Shown: in pieces, positions 62,222-64,000 of the stretch
Position numbering within the stretch: position 1 is the first letter of the stretch
Layout of the letters: each line of letters starts with the position of its first letter
Assembly (NCBI GenBank): GCA_001939145.1
Contig: LSRX01000009.1
Coordinates: forward strand, 1,260,340 to 1,324,339
Direction: 5' to 3'
Length of the DNA stretch: 64,000 nucleotides
DNA from: Symbiodinium microadriaticum
Taxonomy: Eukaryota; Sar; Dinophyceae; Suessiales; Symbiodiniaceae
The notes under the pieces: generated by a model
The model's database searches: none
Told to the model about the DNA's origin: nothing
The model's input: only the letters and a program-made list of their open reading frames with translations
Translations under genes and position numbers: made by a program

Positions 62222-62406
62222 GTTTAGGGCTTTGAGGTTTAAAGTTCAGGGTTTAGGGGTTCGAACTTTGGGGCGAAGGATGCAACTCTGGAGCAGGATC
62301 TCGGTTGCGTGTTGAAGCGGTAGTTCCTACATAGTGCTATCATATCCCACCCCAAAGAAAAGCCTATTCTGAATTCTGAAGAGCATTAGCCCGTATATCT
62401 TCATAG
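62222..62406. other. Intron-like with possible short exon
   Basis: 62279-62319 (after GGGCGAAG, before GTAGTT) reads DATLEQDLGCVLK in one frame. Confidence 0.4.
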
Positions 62407-62445
62407 TTGCCTCGAGCCGGGCGGCTTTCGAATGCCAGCGATGAG
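62407..62445 (+). CDS. Short exon
   Basis: Acceptor ATCTTCATAG, 13 codons in phase 0-0 (LPRAGRLSNASDE), donor GTGAGG. Confidence 0.45.
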
Positions 62446-62630
62446 GTGAGGAGGAAAGAACACTGTGACTGGCCTCACTCAGCTGAGTTTCATGGAAACC
62501 CTAAACCCCAAACCCTAAAATTTAAAATACCCTAAACCCCAAGTCCTGAAACCCTAAAGCCCTAAGCCCTAAACCCTGAACCTTAAAACCCTAAGCCCTA
62601 AACCCCAAACTCTAAACCCCTCTGCCCAAG

Positions 62631-62704
62631 ATTTTCGAATTCGTTCAGGGCATTGGTTTACCCGAGACTCCTGTCCCCTGGAGAATTCCGTCTCTGGGAA
62701 ATGG
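62631..62704 (+). CDS. Exon, unknown protein
   Basis: C-rich block, CTGCCCAAG, frame IFEFVQGIGLPETPVPWRIP SLGN, donor GTTGGGGG. Its last 28 bases recur in diverged form at 61793-61821. Confidence 0.65.
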
Positions 62705-63038
62705 GTTGGGGGTTTAGGGTTCGGGTTTAGGGTTTTGGGGCTTAGGGTTTAGGGGTTTAGGGGTTTAGGGTTTTAAGGCTTAGGGTTTAGGGGTTTAGTG
62801 TTTAGGGGTTTAGGGTTTAGGGTTTAGGGGTTTAGGGGTTTAGGGGTTCTGTCAGGGTTCAGGATCTCACATGAACTCAACCATAGGCTTAGGGGTTAGG
62901 GTGTAGTATGGGGGCATGATCCCGATATGAACTTAATGAACCATGGTAGAGCAGACGCGAACTCCCCTTCTTAGAAGGAGTAAGGCCCCTCTTAGGGGCT
63001 GGAGGGGGGGGGGACTACTTTTAGGCCTTAGGGTTTAG
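62705..63038. repeat. G-strand telomeric intron tract
   Basis: TTTAGGG and TTTAGGGG 62711-62850, unique sequence, then TTTAGG whose AG is the acceptor of the next exon. Confidence 0.75.
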
Positions 63039-63076
63039 GTACTCCGGCTGCTGAAGAGCCACCAAAGATTCTCAAA
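63039..63076 (+). CDS. Exon with acceptor inside a telomeric unit
   Basis: GGGTTTAG serves as acceptor; frame TPAAEEPPKILK, donor GTGAGG. Composition resembles the exon at 60487. Confidence 0.58.
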
Positions 63077-63627
63077 GTGAGGGCTCGCACACCCGCGTGA
63101 CAGCATCCTAGTCTTTAAGGTTTAGGGGTTTAGGGTTTAGGGGTTAGCCCAGTTCCCGAGGCCTTGCCGCTAGCGGCTATCGCCCTCCAGAAAGAAAGCC
63201 CCAAATCTCTTTGAGCATCCATATAGCCTTCTTAGGCTTGTTTACGGTTCAGGGTTTAGGGCCACCGCATGATAAAGAACAACTGCACGAAACAAAACCC
63301 CAAAAAGCCTTGTACACGTTTGCAAACGCACCCTGAAGCGAGTACAGAACCCTAAACCCTAAACATAAACCCTAAAACCCCAGACCCTAGAACCCTCATT
63401 ATTATAGAACCCCCGTTACTATAGAACCCGCAGAGAGAGCCCTGACGGAATCCTAATCGCCAGGCCCTGAAGCCCGAACCCTGAGCCGTAAATGGGTTTA
63501 AGGTTTAGGGTTTAGGGTTTTGTGTTTAGGGTTTAGGGTTTGGGGTTTACGGTTTAGGGTTTAGGGTTTAGGGTTTGGGGTTTCGGGTTTTGGGTTTAGG
63601 TTTTAGGGTTGAAGCCCTTACCTTCAG
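63077..63627. other. Intron-like tract
   Basis: Unique sequence, small telomeric blocks of both orientations, and G-strand repeats 63490-63612 up to the next acceptor. Confidence 0.5.
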
Positions 63628-63694
63628 CTGTGAGGTCTCCGGCCTACCGAAGAAAATGGAAAAGTCTGAGCTTGCTACGCGCTCAGCTACATAG
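63628..63694 (+). CDS. Candidate terminal exon
   Basis: Acceptor CTTACCTTCAG, frame CEVSGLPKKMEKSELATRSA T to TAG. Would close the gene series that begins at 57079. Confidence 0.5.
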
Positions 63695-64000
63695 TTCAAC
63701 TCTTGTGGCACAGAGCCTTCAAACCCTAAAGCCCTGGAACCCCTGAGCCCCTAAACCCCAAAACCTAAAACCCTCAACCCTAAACTCAAGTTTTGGGCTC
63801 ATAGTTTCAGAGTGTAAGTCAGGATTTAGGTTGGTCATTCGTTCTTTAATCTTTGTCGGTTGGAGTTGAGAGGTTTGGCCTTCAGGAGTTTAGGTTTGCA
63901 GAGAAGCCTAAAGTTGAGGGTTAAAGCCCTAAACCCTAAAGCCCTAATTCCTGAGGCCGTAAAGCCCCCAAACCCCAAAAGCCCAAAAGCCCTAAACCCT
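63695..64000. other. Downstream sequence, no gene seen
   Basis: C-rich blocks at 63720-63785 and 63925-64000 around about 130 bp of unique sequence. Confidence 0.5.

Overview
This window looks like the end of a dinoflagellate (alveolate alga) chromosome. It opens with a C-rich plant/alveolate-type telomere array (CCCTAAA repeats, correct strand for a left chromosome end). Short, degenerate blocks of the same 7-mer then recur in both orientations over almost all 64 kb. Other support: GC-rich coding pieces, small exons nearly all on the + strand, GT plus apparent GC and GA splice donors, many short inverted-repeat elements, a degenerate LINE reverse transcriptase, a PPR gene, and a DUF5672 gene. 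The assignment is an inference; the species cannot be named.

The main result is the gene architecture. Apart from one intronless PPR gene (3939-4979), coding capacity is cut into exons of about 25-250 bp, so most long ATG-to-stop frames are not genes. Exons recur in one setting: a C-rich telomeric block, a short tract ending in AG, the exon, then a donor that is often the G-strand telomeric repeat itself (GTTTAGGG). Introns thus look bounded by inverted telomeric repeats, with MITE-like elements between. In several MITE families the terminal inverted repeat supplies the GT and AG (introner-like). Islands without telomeric repeats (33990-36640, 40205-41490, 50455-52150 and others) look intergenic or retroelement-derived.

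Layout: 1-3300 telomere and weakly supported exons; 3331-5650 PPR gene and flanks; 5650-15430 scattered exons; 15431-16480 repeat-poor tract and microsatellites; 16484-33791 LINE RT relic plus many exons; 32702-33382 gap; 33792-36640 probable intergenic; 36865-40200 exon cluster with a transmembrane exon; 41491-47708 the best multi-exon model, a DUF5672-family protein running from an ATG exon after an AG to the C-terminal motifs; 47962-49965 another exon set; 50451-51720 a minus-strand Ty1/copia-like polyprotein relic; 53034-55750 a Gly/Tyr/Gln-rich protein start and further exons; 57079-63694 a long + strand exon series.

Inverted-repeat families are named A to M here. They include a nested insertion with a 2-bp target duplication, two identical 88-bp copies, a MITE interrupted by a telomeric block flanked by an 11-bp direct repeat, and a 672-bp inverted repeat around one DUF5672 exon. 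Exon calls rest on open frame plus splice-like borders read by eye; reading phase between neighbours is consistent only in places, so exon grouping into genes is provisional outside 41491-47708. I saw no tRNA, rRNA, CRISPR or exact spliced-leader gene.
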